From Gammaproteobacteria bacterium (GTDB lineage: Bacteria > Pseudomonadota > Gammaproteobacteria > Pseudomonadales > JAUIET01), in contig JAUIET010000001.1 in assembly GCA_030429735.1 (NCBI GenBank), positions 186,001-250,000 on the forward strand: a DNA stretch of 64,000 nt. Reading direction: 5' to 3'. Under the pieces are notes generated by a model. That model saw only the letters and a list, made by a program, of their open reading frames with translations, was not told the DNA's origin and made no database searches. This document shows, one piece after another, positions 44,426-54,142 of this stretch. The translations under genes and the position numbers were made by a program. Each line of letters begins with the position of its first letter. The stretch's first letter is position 1.

Positions 44426-47400
44426 TTGCAAGGCGCAGTTGACGCAATCGCGTCTCACCGTTTTTCGTACCAACACATTCACGGGAACTACACGCTAGTG
44501 TTGGGTTCCTCACGCACGCTGCGAACACTACTGCGGCGTAAGAAGGTTAACCGAGAACGACAACATAAGTCTTCGCTAAGAGTTGAAGAGCTTGAGCCAC
44601 GTATTCTGTTTTCTGCAGATGGTGTCGCCGGCAGTATGGTGTCGAGCCAGTTAACCGAAACCTCGGTATTGCTTGAACAATCACAGCTCCCACTCGCTCA
44701 GAGCTTCGGCCTTACCTCTGAGCGGCTACCGGCCCTAACGCAGGACAATGCGCGAGCACAACCAGCCATTTTGCAGGGAATTGATCGCGATGCCATCGAG
44801 AGATACGCATTGGCGTCATTGAATGATCACACCTCAGCCGCGAATGACACTACTGCGCAGCCTGTAAAACAATCAGCAAGAGCCACATTTACCGTTAACA
44901 CAACCGACGACACGCCGGACGCCACCCCCGGCGATGGCACTGCCCAGGACAGCAATGGCAATGTCTCCCTGCGTTCCGCAATCATGCACGCCAATGAGTT
45001 GGGTGGCGCACATACAATTGTTGTTCCCGCTGGAAATTACGCACTGGTACTCGCTGACGGCGGTGCAAATGAAGACCTGGCAGCCATCGGTGATCTGGAT
45101 ATTCAAGCCAATATAACCCTACAAGGTGCAGGCGTGGGGCAAACGATTATTACAGCAAGTGCGGGCTTTGACGATCGCATCTTTGACGCACGATCAGGCT
45201 CCATCGCTATCAGCGGCGTGACCATTAGCAAAGGGGCAGCCGACGTCGGTGGCGGAATTCGAGTCAGCGGCAGCGCCAGCGTTGAGCTAAGCCAAACCTT
45301 GCTCCAAAATCATTCTGCCAATGAAGGAGGCGCGATACACAGCACTGGCACCCTGAGCATTATTGACTCACAAATATCAGACAACGCGACCAGTACCGCG
45401 GGAGGTGGTATTCATGCGGGAGGCAATACCACGCTGCAGAGGGTGGTACTGAACAGCAATGGTAGCTCTGGGGATGGAGGCGGCATTTACCGCGGTACGG
45501 CTGCCAGTGGCAGCTTAAGCATGACCAATGTCACAGTCAGTGGGAATACGGCATCAGCATCAGGCGGTGGCATATGGTCCGGCGCTGCAACATCAATTTC
45601 CAACACTACATTCACACAAAACTCCGCGTCTAACGGGGGTGGTCTTTTCCAGGAAGGTACTGGTGCCGTCAATGTATTTAACACATTGATTGCCGAGAAC
45701 AGCGTGACTGACAGCGGGCCCGATGTATCCGGCTCTTTCTTAAGCATGGGTGGCAACCTGGTTGGCGATCAAAGCGGTAGTAGTGGCTTTTCAGCAGGCG
45801 TGGGCGATCTGCTTGGAACAGCCGGCTCACCTTTTCAACCAGAGATGGATGCAACCTTAAGCGATAACGGTGGAAGCACATTAACCCACGCGTTAAACCC
45901 GGGCAGCCCAGCCATTGACGCAGGCCTGAGCGGCGCACCAACGCTTGATCAGCGACGCCTTAACCGTGATGCCCAACCGGACATCGGTGCATTTGAGCAT
46001 AATGCCGACGTAGCTCAGCATAAAGTCGTCGTTGACACGGTGTCGGATGAGGTTGACGGCACGGTAACGAGTATTGCCAACCTGAATGCCAACCCCGGTA
46101 GTGATGGGAAGATTTCTCTGCGCGAGGCAATCATGGCTGCCAATGCCACGCCGAATGATGCAAGCCAGGACAAAATCTTCTTCGAAATTGCTGACCCCTT
46201 AATCGATGGATATCACACCATCTCAATCGGCTCGACACCGCTGCCTGACATTACAGACGCGGTAGAAATTGACGGCAATAGCGACAACGACTTTGTCGAC
46301 AGACCCGTGATTCAAATCAAAGGTAACAACGTAGCAGGCGCTGGCTTTGTACTTGCCAGCGGGTCTTCCAGCAGCGCCATACGCGGTTTAAACATTGTTA
46401 ATTTCGGCGGCCATGGAATCGATGTTCAAAGCGACAGCAATCGAATCAAAGGCAACCATATTGGAACCCATAACCAGGGCGTTAGCAGCAACCCCAACGG
46501 CGGCAGCGGCATCTTTATTTCCGGAATCAATAACCAGGTAGGTGACGACGGTGCCGGGAACCTAATAGCCTTTAACAATGATTCCGGTATCAAGTTGAGC
46601 GGCGCATCAGCGGTGAACAACACGTTCCGCGAAAATCTGGTGTTTTCAAACAGCAATGCAGAAATCAACCTGAACGGAGGCAACGCCGCCAGGCAGGCCC
46701 CACTGCTAAGCACCGCCACGGTTGATGCAGGTAACATATTGAGAATAACGGTCAACATTAACGATATTGGTGCCGCCAATCAAAACCTGCGGGTTGAGTA
46801 TTTTAGCGACACTGGTGGTTCGCCAGAATCCAGAACATACCTGGGTAGCAACACAGTGACAACCAATGCCGTTGGCGTTGTGTCGGCACAAACCAGCTTT
46901 TTCTCCCCCGTTTCCGTTGGTTCGTTTGTAACGGCAACGGTTACTGATTTCAATGGAGCCGGGAATACTTCTGCGTTGGCAAATAGCGTTCAAGTACTGG
47001 CCCTGAATACGGCACCTGTACTAAGTTCTGGCGTGCTGGATGGGGGCAATACTCCAGAAAACACAGCGTCGACCGGAGCACGGGTCGGTTCTCTGATAAC
47101 TCTCACAAGCGGCACTGATGCAGACGGTGATACGCTGGGGCTGGCTGTGGAGTCTGCCGCCGGTAACGGCACATGGCAATACTCCACCACTGGCACTCCT
47201 GGCCCTTGGGCTGATTTCCCTGCGGTTTCAAGCACAGACAGTTTATTACTCAGTGCCAATACGTGGATTCGCTACCAGCCTGACAACAGCGGTGCTGAAT
47301 TGGCAAACCTGGTATTTCGAGCCTGGGATGGAAGCAACGGAGCCGTTGCTTCCACCGCAATCGCGCCCAGCACAGCCAGCCCAAACGGCGGCGGCGGTGC

Positions 47401-50400
47401 TAGCGCGTTTTCACAAAATACCAGTCAGTTAAGTCTGACCGTTACAGAAGTCAATACGCTGCCAACAGCGTCATTTACCGTGTCAGACATCGAAGAAGGG
47501 GGCACGCTAAGCCTGGACGCATCTGCATCAACTGACCCGGATGGCACTATCGTTAGCTATGAGTGGGATCTGAATTCTGACGGATCGATTGACGCCACTG
47601 GTCGTACTGCAGACATCGCATGGAATTTGCTGCAGTCGGCAGGAATTGACGATGGTGGCGTGGGCAGCAACTACGATGTCACCCTGAACGTTATCGACAA
47701 CAGCGGTGGCGTTTCCAGCCACGAGATGACATTCAACGTAGAAAACGTAGCGCCTGCCATCAACCTCACTGGACCGAACATCGTTCAGGAAGGTGTGCCA
47801 CAGCAATTCTCGTTTACCGCCACCGACGATGGCGATGACCAGATTACCCAGTGGCGCATCGACTGGGGCGATGGCACCATTCAAACGTTCGATGCAGACA
47901 GCGTGTCCACGTTCCATACCTACGCGGTGGGCGGGCTCAGCCACCAGCTGGTGGTGTCGGTAACCGACGAGGACGGAGTATCAACGTCTGCTGATTTATT
48001 TATCAGTGCCGACGGAAACACCCAACTGTTCCAATTTGATGCAATTACGGGCATGTTCGAACGAACTCTGGGTGACGGCTTCAGTCTTTTTGTCGGTGCT
48101 GGCACCATTGTAGGACCGGATGGCCTGCTGTACGTTGTTGGCGACAGCACTTTTAATGTCGAACGCTACGACCCGGAGACCGGTCAATTCGTTGACGAGT
48201 TCATTGCTGACAATGGTGATCTCAATAATCCCACTGGAATGGCCTTCGGCCCGAACGGGAATTTATTTATCGCCTCCACAGGAGTCACAAATTCAATACT
48301 TGAATTCGATGGCGTAACTGGTCAGTTGATTGGCCCGTTTGTAGGCTCAGGACCGCTTGAAGGAAGGCCGGCGGGGCTTACCGGGCCTGTACAGTTGACG
48401 TTTCACAGCGACGGTTTTTTGTATGTGTCGGACACATTTACCAATGAAATTCTACGTTTTGATGCAAACACCGGTGCCTATGTTGACGCTTTTGTCTCTG
48501 CGGCAGACAACGGTGGTCTTTTGGGTCCAGGCGGCTTCACAATTGGTCCGGATGGTCACTTGTATGTCGCGTCGTTTGGCCTTTTTACTGGCACGGGTTG
48601 GACAAGTGCTGTATTTCGCTTCAATGGTAACGACGGGTCTTTTATGGGCCCACTGCCCTTTGTGAGCCCTGGTGATGGTGGCCTGTCTGGCGCTATAGGT
48701 GTGCAATTTGCTCCCGACGGCAACTTGCTGGTAAGCAGTCGTTTTACAAACAATGTATTACGTTATGACGGTCAAACCGGTACTTTCATTGACGAGTTTA
48801 TTCCGTCGGCTGCAGCAGGCTTGCTTGACCCCAGGGCCATTCTGTTTCGCTCACCTCACCTAATCAATGTCAACCAATCCCCTACCGCACAAATCGCCCC
48901 GATTGCGGAGTTCGCTGAAGGAGAATCAGTCCTTTTTGATGGCAGTGCATCGAGTGATCCAGATGGCAACATCGTGCGCTATGAATGGGACGTAGGCAAC
49001 GACGGCACCATTGATTTTTCTGGCGGCAGCCAGTCAAGTGCTCTGACCGTAAACTGGGCAACACTCAGCGCACGCGGAATAGATGACGATACCGAAGGCC
49101 CGGGTGCGACTCCTTACGAAATCGCCCTAACCGTTATTGATGATAATGGTGGCCGCGCCAGCATAGTAAGCACGTTTGACGTGACCAACACAGCGCCAAC
49201 CATTGCCGTGACCGGTGCTGATTTCGCCAACACCAGCTCAGAATACGTGTTAAGTCTTCAGGCGAATGATCCTGGCAACGACACCGTGAGCCGCTGGCGC
49301 ATCGATTGGGGTGATGGCAACGTAGACGAAGTCACGGGCAATTCAGCAAGCCATTCTTACCAGGCAGCGGGGTTCACTCATTCCATTTTAGTCTCAGCGA
49401 TAGATGAAGATGGCAGCTGGACTGAGAGTGATGTCTTCGTTAGCAATGACGCAAGCAATCCGGTTTTTCGACTGGATGGCGAAACTGGCCAGCTCAACGC
49501 GCAACTGGGAAGCAGCGGTGATCTGCAGCGAGCTGCAGGTGTTGCCATGGGCCCGGATGGTCTACTTTACAGCGTAGGCTTCACATCAAAAAATGTGCAG
49601 CGCTTTGACCCATCGACCAATCAATTGGTGGATACATTTATCAACAATGGCGACGCGGGCGATGGTCATCTGGGAGCGATTGCATTCGGACCTGATGGCC
49701 ATTTGTATCTGGCCGACAGCACCTACAGTCGAATCCTGAAGTTTGACGGCGGCACGGGAGAGTTTATCAATGTATTCATTGAACCCGGTGCCGGAGGTCT
49801 ACAGAACCCTGTTGATATTAACTTCGCAGCTGACGGGTATCTGTATGTATCAAGCTTTAACAGCCATGAAATTCTGCGTTTCGACGCCACAAACGGAGAA
49901 TTTCGCGGTGCTTTTGTCAGTGCTTCAAATAATGGGGCGCTGAATGGCCCGGGCGGCTTTACGTTTGGTCCGGACGGAAACTTGTATGTTGCTTCAAATC
50001 TGAATCATTCAATTCTTCGCTTCAGCGGCGCTGACGGCTCCCCAATAGACTCAACTGCCTTTATACCGTCCGGCAGCGGTGGGCTTCAGCAACCCTATGA
50101 TCTGACCTTCGCTGCAAACGGCGAGCTGTTGGTAACCAGCAACGCTCAGAATACTGTCTTGCGATTCGACGCAAATGATGGTTCTTTCATAGGTCAATTT
50201 GTTGATGCAAGTGTCACTGACTTAAACGCACCACGCGGGCTTACCATCACGCCAGACAAGCAAGTTCAGGTGAAAGCGCTACCCACAATACCTGATGCAT
50301 CTTCACCACTGGCACAATCTAACGAAGATACCGAGTTTTCCATTAATTTTGCTGACCTGCTTCGTGCCAGCAATGCAACTGACGAAGACGGAAGTATTGC

Positions 50401-52270
50401 CGCGATTCTGATCGATGAAGTCTACAACGGTAGTTTACTTATTGGCAGCAGTCGGGAAACGGCGCAAGCATTTGCCAGCGGCTCCAACAGCACGCTGACG
50501 AGTGGCCAGGCGCTTTTCTGGACGCCTGATCAAAACCGGAACGGCCTGCTGGATGCCTTTATGCTGCGGGTGATCGACAACGAAGCATTTACTTCGCAGG
50601 ACCGAGCAGTCGCGTCGATACAGGTTGTGCCTGTAAATGACGCACCCGTACTTTCTATTAATGCCATTGACCTTGGCGCGAGTGAGGCCACATTGCCCAG
50701 CATTGGCGTACAGATACAGTCTCTACTGGCGGGCAACAGTAACGACATTGACAGCAGTCCGCTGGGTATCGCAGCAACACCGCTGAACGGCAATGGGCAA
50801 TGGCAGTATTCTGAGAACACAAGTGACGGCGTTGATGGCGTCTGGGTGGACTTTCCGGTCCTGGGCGCTCAATCAGCACCTGCTGAATTTCAGGCGTTTC
50901 TACTGGGAAACCAGCATTGGATTCGCTACGTGCCAGACGCCAACGAATCAGAAAATGTCGAGCTGAGTATCGCGGCGTGGGATGGCAGCGTTGGTTTGCC
51001 ATCCAGCGCAATTACTTTAACAAACGGAAAAAACGACGCTTTCTCGACAAGCAATGCACGCGTGAGCCTTAGCATTGTTCAATCCAACAATCCGCCGCAG
51101 CTCTCCGTGGATAACGCGATACAATCGATCCCAGAGAATACCGACAGCACCGGCGGCATTGTTGTGGCCAGCCTGTCAGCAAGCGATCCGGATGCCAACG
51201 ACCTGCTTAGCTTCAGTATCATTGCCGGTGCTGATCAGCATGCGTTTCAGATCAACAACAGCAATGAGCTTTTGCTGGACGACGGCATGCTGGACTATGA
51301 ACGGCAGGCAAGCTATGAGGTAATTGTCCAAGTCAGCGACTCTACGGGCAATAGCGATATTGTTCGCCTGCAGATCGTTCTGACAGACGAAGTAGAAATA
51401 ACCGCAGCAATTGCAGAAGAGCTTGTCGAGCATAACACCTCGTCATCGAATACCGAGCAATCGCAGGCAACGAGCAATTCGACGGCTGATGATGTAAGCA
51501 ATTCCGTAGAAGAGTCACAACCGTCACAATCACAAGAACCTGCAGCTGACACCGCAGAGGAAACCGTAAAAGAAGAAGCGGCCGACGCTGCTGACGAAGA
51601 GCCGGTATCAACCCCAAGTGCCGCTACAGCAGGCCTGGAAGAACAACTTGAGCGAGACACACTGGGTGGACGAAGTCGAGCTGCGGCCGGCGCATTCAGC
51701 GGCGAACTGCTTACTACTGTGACAAGCGAGCTGAGCACAGAAGTGCTATCCGCGGTAAGCAGTGCAGCGGAGTTTGATGCCAGCCAAAACGGCAACCCGA
51801 TAATAATCGATTTAGACAATGTTCTGCTCTTCGACGACGAACGCGCACCGCTGCAAAACAGCGCCTTAATGCCCGGCTTCGATAGCTTGGATACGACCGA
51901 TGAGTACGCACACCTCGACAATAGCTCCTTCCAACAAGGTTTGGATAGCATGCGCAACTCCTTGCAGTTGAGCACTGCAACCGAAAAGCTGGTTGTTGGC
52001 TCGTCGGTCACGGTCACTACCGGTGTGTCTATTGGTTATGTTCTGTGGTTGATACGCGGAAGCGTACTGCTCAGCACCGTGTTGTCCTCATTGCCGGCAT
52101 GGCGACTCGTTGATCCATTACCTGTACTGGGAGGCATGCTAGAAAGCTCCAACGATGAAGACGATGAATCATTGGAAACGATATTGGAGAATGCAGAAAC
52201 CGCAAATGATGCGACCGAGGAATCGATGGACAGCGGTTTGCCAGAATACACAGACCCAGACTCGGCTTAA
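44426..52270 (+). CDS. giant LEPR-XLL surface protein with CSLREAI, PKD, NHL-like and cadherin-like modules
   Basis: 2614 residues from TTG 44426; GTG 44498 is an alternative start with GGGAA upstream. LRVEELEPRILFSADG at 51-66 is the LEPR-XLL motif. Next come two beta-helix regions, each opening with a CSLREAI-like motif (NVSLRSAIMHANE near 178; KISLREAIMAANA near 561), with GGGI/GGAI turns. Then PKD-type domains (DPDGTIVSYEWDLNSDG near 1035; DPDGNIVRYEWDVGNDG near 1510), each followed by a six-fold NHL-like propeller (GPDGLLYVVG, GPDGHLYVAS repeats near 1195-1475 and 1675-1945). A cadherin-like domain lies near 2225-2325, then an acidic Ser/Glu-rich linker, and a C-terminal hydrophobic pair ending SLPAWRLVDPLPVL near 2530-2575. 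Probably an exported adhesin or matrix protein; function unproven. Confidence 0.88.
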   Translation: MQGAVDAIASHRFSYQHIHGNYTLVLGSSRTLRTLLRRKKVNRERQHKSSLRVEELEPRILFSADGVAGSMVSSQLTETSVLLEQSQLPLAQSFGLTSERLPALTQDNARAQPAILQGIDRDAIERYALASLNDHTSAANDTTAQPVKQSARATFTVNTTDDTPDATPGDGTAQDSNGNVSLRSAIMHANELGGAHTIVVPAGNYALVLADGGANEDLAAIGDLDIQANITLQGAGVGQTIITASAGFDDRIFDARSGSIAISGVTISKGAADVGGGIRVSGSASVELSQTLLQNHSANEGGAIHSTGTLSIIDSQISDNATSTAGGGIHAGGNTTLQRVVLNSNGSSGDGGGIYRGTAASGSLSMTNVTVSGNTASASGGGIWSGAATSISNTTFTQNSASNGGGLFQEGTGAVNVFNTLIAENSVTDSGPDVSGSFLSMGGNLVGDQSGSSGFSAGVGDLLGTAGSPFQPEMDATLSDNGGSTLTHALNPGSPAIDAGLSGAPTLDQRRLNRDAQPDIGAFEHNADVAQHKVVVDTVSDEVDGTVTSIANLNANPGSDGKISLREAIMAANATPNDASQDKIFFEIADPLIDGYHTISIGSTPLPDITDAVEIDGNSDNDFVDRPVIQIKGNNVAGAGFVLASGSSSSAIRGLNIVNFGGHGIDVQSDSNRIKGNHIGTHNQGVSSNPNGGSGIFISGINNQVGDDGAGNLIAFNNDSGIKLSGASAVNNTFRENLVFSNSNAEINLNGGNAARQAPLLSTATVDAGNILRITVNINDIGAANQNLRVEYFSDTGGSPESRTYLGSNTVTTNAVGVVSAQTSFFSPVSVGSFVTATVTDFNGAGNTSALANSVQVLALNTAPVLSSGVLDGGNTPENTASTGARVGSLITLTSGTDADGDTLGLAVESAAGNGTWQYSTTGTPGPWADFPAVSSTDSLLLSANTWIRYQPDNSGAELANLVFRAWDGSNGAVASTAIAPSTASPNGGGGASAFSQNTSQLSLTVTEVNTLPTASFTVSDIEEGGTLSLDASASTDPDGTIVSYEWDLNSDGSIDATGRTADIAWNLLQSAGIDDGGVGSNYDVTLNVIDNSGGVSSHEMTFNVENVAPAINLTGPNIVQEGVPQQFSFTATDDGDDQITQWRIDWGDGTIQTFDADSVSTFHTYAVGGLSHQLVVSVTDEDGVSTSADLFISADGNTQLFQFDAITGMFERTLGDGFSLFVGAGTIVGPDGLLYVVGDSTFNVERYDPETGQFVDEFIADNGDLNNPTGMAFGPNGNLFIASTGVTNSILEFDGVTGQLIGPFVGSGPLEGRPAGLTGPVQLTFHSDGFLYVSDTFTNEILRFDANTGAYVDAFVSAADNGGLLGPGGFTIGPDGHLYVASFGLFTGTGWTSAVFRFNGNDGSFMGPLPFVSPGDGGLSGAIGVQFAPDGNLLVSSRFTNNVLRYDGQTGTFIDEFIPSAAAGLLDPRAILFRSPHLINVNQSPTAQIAPIAEFAEGESVLFDGSASSDPDGNIVRYEWDVGNDGTIDFSGGSQSSALTVNWATLSARGIDDDTEGPGATPYEIALTVIDDNGGRASIVSTFDVTNTAPTIAVTGADFANTSSEYVLSLQANDPGNDTVSRWRIDWGDGNVDEVTGNSASHSYQAAGFTHSILVSAIDEDGSWTESDVFVSNDASNPVFRLDGETGQLNAQLGSSGDLQRAAGVAMGPDGLLYSVGFTSKNVQRFDPSTNQLVDTFINNGDAGDGHLGAIAFGPDGHLYLADSTYSRILKFDGGTGEFINVFIEPGAGGLQNPVDINFAADGYLYVSSFNSHEILRFDATNGEFRGAFVSASNNGALNGPGGFTFGPDGNLYVASNLNHSILRFSGADGSPIDSTAFIPSGSGGLQQPYDLTFAANGELLVTSNAQNTVLRFDANDGSFIGQFVDASVTDLNAPRGLTITPDKQVQVKALPTIPDASSPLAQSNEDTEFSINFADLLRASNATDEDGSIAAILIDEVYNGSLLIGSSRETAQAFASGSNSTLTSGQALFWTPDQNRNGLLDAFMLRVIDNEAFTSQDRAVASIQVVPVNDAPVLSINAIDLGASEATLPSIGVQIQSLLAGNSNDIDSSPLGIAATPLNGNGQWQYSENTSDGVDGVWVDFPVLGAQSAPAEFQAFLLGNQHWIRYVPDANESENVELSIAAWDGSVGLPSSAITLTNGKNDAFSTSNARVSLSIVQSNNPPQLSVDNAIQSIPENTDSTGGIVVASLSASDPDANDLLSFSIIAGADQHAFQINNSNELLLDDGMLDYERQASYEVIVQVSDSTGNSDIVRLQIVLTDEVEITAAIAEELVEHNTSSSNTEQSQATSNSTADDVSNSVEESQPSQSQEPAADTAEETVKEEAADAADEEPVSTPSAATAGLEEQLERDTLGGRSRAAAGAFSGELLTTVTSELSTEVLSAVSSAAEFDASQNGNPIIIDLDNVLLFDDERAPLQNSALMPGFDSLDTTDEYAHLDNSSFQQGLDSMRNSLQLSTATEKLVVGSSVTVTTGVSIGYVLWLIRGSVLLSTVLSSLPAWRLVDPLPVLGGMLESSNDEDDESLETILENAETANDATEESMDSGLPEYTDPDSA

Positions 52271-52334
52271 CCCAGCTGCAAGACGTACACTTGTCAGTAT
52301 CTTGAAGCACTTAAGCACTTGTGCATCACACCAT

Positions 52335-52470
52335 CTATCGCCCCTTAAACACCGCGGCACGGCGCTCTATTCGCGCCGCAAGGCCTTCACCAAAATCAAC
52401 CGAATGAAACAACGCGTTCTGGGCCTGATTCTCCAGGTCTAGGGCTCGCTCAAAAGAATACAGTGGCCAT
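52335..52470 (-). pseudogene. enoyl-CoA hydratase (crotonase) C-terminal remnant
   Basis: On the minus strand the frame reads SFERALDLENQAQNALFHSV, then DFGEGLAARIERRAAVFKGR and TAG. This matches the C-terminal helix of crotonase-family proteins (E-x-x-A-Q-x-x-L-F-x-x-x-D-F-x-E-G ... F-x-G-R). A stop lies upstream near 52470, so only about 40 codons remain between the LEPR-XLL gene and the next oxidase. Confidence 0.65.
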
Positions 52471-52514
52471 TAGAATGGTATACATAAGCACCGGTTTTCC
52501 ATTAACCTCATAGT

Positions 52515-53936
52515 ATGAATAGTAAAGACAACATCAGCTTCTGGTTCAGCCAGCTTGAGGACGACTGCCATCCTCGCCCGTCTCTGCGCGAAGATATCAC
52601 TGCTGATATCGTGATTGTAGGGGCTGGATTTACGGGTCTGTGGACAGCCTACTATCTAAAGCAACTCAAGCCCGATCTAAACATTGCTATTGTCGAAGCT
52701 CGTATTGCTGGCTACGGCGCATCTGGCCGAAACGGGGGCTGGTTGATGGGGATGGTCGAAGATCTTGAGGGGCAAGTCGCGCACTTACCCCTTGAGCAAC
52801 GCCGCCTTGTGTTCAAGGAAGTACATGGTCTTATCGATGAAGTTGAGCGCGTGACACAAAAGGAAGGGATAGACTGTGATCTGGCCAGAGGTGGTGCCAT
52901 TTACGCGGCTGCCCGATTTGCGGAGCAAATACCTTGGGCAAAAGAATACCTGAAATCACGGCTGGACGCCGGCCATGATGAGCGGGATTTTCGCTGGCTA
53001 AATGCCGCTGAAACTCGCGAACAGATCAATGTTCAAGACGTGTATGGCGCTGTCTTTTGTCAACCTATTGCGGCCATTCAACCAGCCAAGCTGGCTCGTG
53101 GCCTGGCAAATACTGTTGCAAAACTGGGTGTTCGGCTGTTTGAACAAAGCCCGGCAATGCTGCACAGCAATACCACAGGCGCATCTCTGATACGCACTGA
53201 ATACGGCTCGATACGAGCAGATATTTGTGTATTGGCCACAGAAGGCTTTGGGTTTGGTGATAATACGCTCACACCTTATATCATTCCTTTGCAAAGCAAG
53301 ATTATCGCTACCGAGCCGCTCAGCGACACTCAATGGCAAAGTATCGGCTTTCAATCCAGGCAAACACTGTGTGACTTCAGCCGCCTGCAAACGTATGTGC
53401 AACGTTCCGCCGATGGGCGCCTGGTATTTGGTGCTCGCGGTGTGTACGAATACGGCGGCAAGCCCTTTGCAGATAGAGTACTGCCAGAAACCGATAGCGG
53501 TTTTCAGTTGTGCGAGCATCTTATGCATGAGTTTTTTCCGGCTTTGCGCAAAACCACGGTCGAGCATCGCTGGGCGGGCACGTTCGGGATGGCCAGAAAG
53601 TTCTCACCGCACGCTGTCTATGACCAAGCCAGCAATCTTGCCACCGCCGGAGGCTACGGAGGTGAAGGCGTTGGCGCCTCAAATCTGTTTGGCCGAACCC
53701 TCGCGGAACTGCTGCTTGGGCATTCATCCATTAGAACCGAGATGCCCTGGGTATATACAGACGCGCTCAGCAGTAGCTTAAAGCGATGGGAGCCCGAACC
53801 CATTCGCTGGCTGAGCTACGCACTAGTATCCAAGGTATTTGCACTTGAGGAGAAGGTTTATTGCAACGCACATGCAACACCTTGGAAGAAGAACATACTT
53901 TCCAAAACAGCAAATGCAATCGGCCGCTTACTGTAG
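52515..53936 (+). CDS. FAD-dependent oxidoreductase, DAO family
   Basis: 473 residues from ATG 52515. FAD motif DIVIVGAGFTGLWTAYYLKQ near 33-52, then GYGASGRNGGWLMG with the RNGG flavin contact near 72-80, and GGYGGEGVGASNLFGRTLAE near 380-400. It belongs to the glycine-oxidase/PuuB-like group that oxidises amines or amino acids. It has no obvious operon partner: a crotonase remnant precedes it and a MITE-like hairpin follows it. Confidence 0.9.
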   Translation: MNSKDNISFWFSQLEDDCHPRPSLREDITADIVIVGAGFTGLWTAYYLKQLKPDLNIAIVEARIAGYGASGRNGGWLMGMVEDLEGQVAHLPLEQRRLVFKEVHGLIDEVERVTQKEGIDCDLARGGAIYAAARFAEQIPWAKEYLKSRLDAGHDERDFRWLNAAETREQINVQDVYGAVFCQPIAAIQPAKLARGLANTVAKLGVRLFEQSPAMLHSNTTGASLIRTEYGSIRADICVLATEGFGFGDNTLTPYIIPLQSKIIATEPLSDTQWQSIGFQSRQTLCDFSRLQTYVQRSADGRLVFGARGVYEYGGKPFADRVLPETDSGFQLCEHLMHEFFPALRKTTVEHRWAGTFGMARKFSPHAVYDQASNLATAGGYGGEGVGASNLFGRTLAELLLGHSSIRTEMPWVYTDALSSSLKRWEPEPIRWLSYALVSKVFALEEKVYCNAHATPWKKNILSKTANAIGRLL

Positions 53937-53980
53937 AAAGCCGTTAGGAAACGAACAACCACTTTTAAACTGGCGGGCTA

Positions 53981-54142
53981 GGGGAAGCTCTGAAAAATAC
54001 CCAATGCCTCTGCGTGACCTGTAGCGTGCCGTGGTGAGGCGCGTCGAGAAGGCCAAGGCTGGGTGTCCTTGGCGAGCGGCGCAACGAAGCCACGGTGCGC
54101 TACAGGTCACGCAGAGGCATTGGGTATTTTTCAGAGCTTCCC
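53981..54142. mobile_element. MITE-like 162-bp hairpin element
   Basis: 53-bp terminal inverted repeats (53982-54034 and 54090-54142; outer end GGGAAGCTCTGAAAAATACC) pair with two mismatches. The 55-base centre has its own small stem, GCCAAGG / CCTTGGC. TA flanks both ends, compatible with a TA target duplication. There is no coding capacity, so it would depend on a transposase elsewhere. Its right end supplies the last base of the NUDIX stop codon. Confidence 0.72.
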
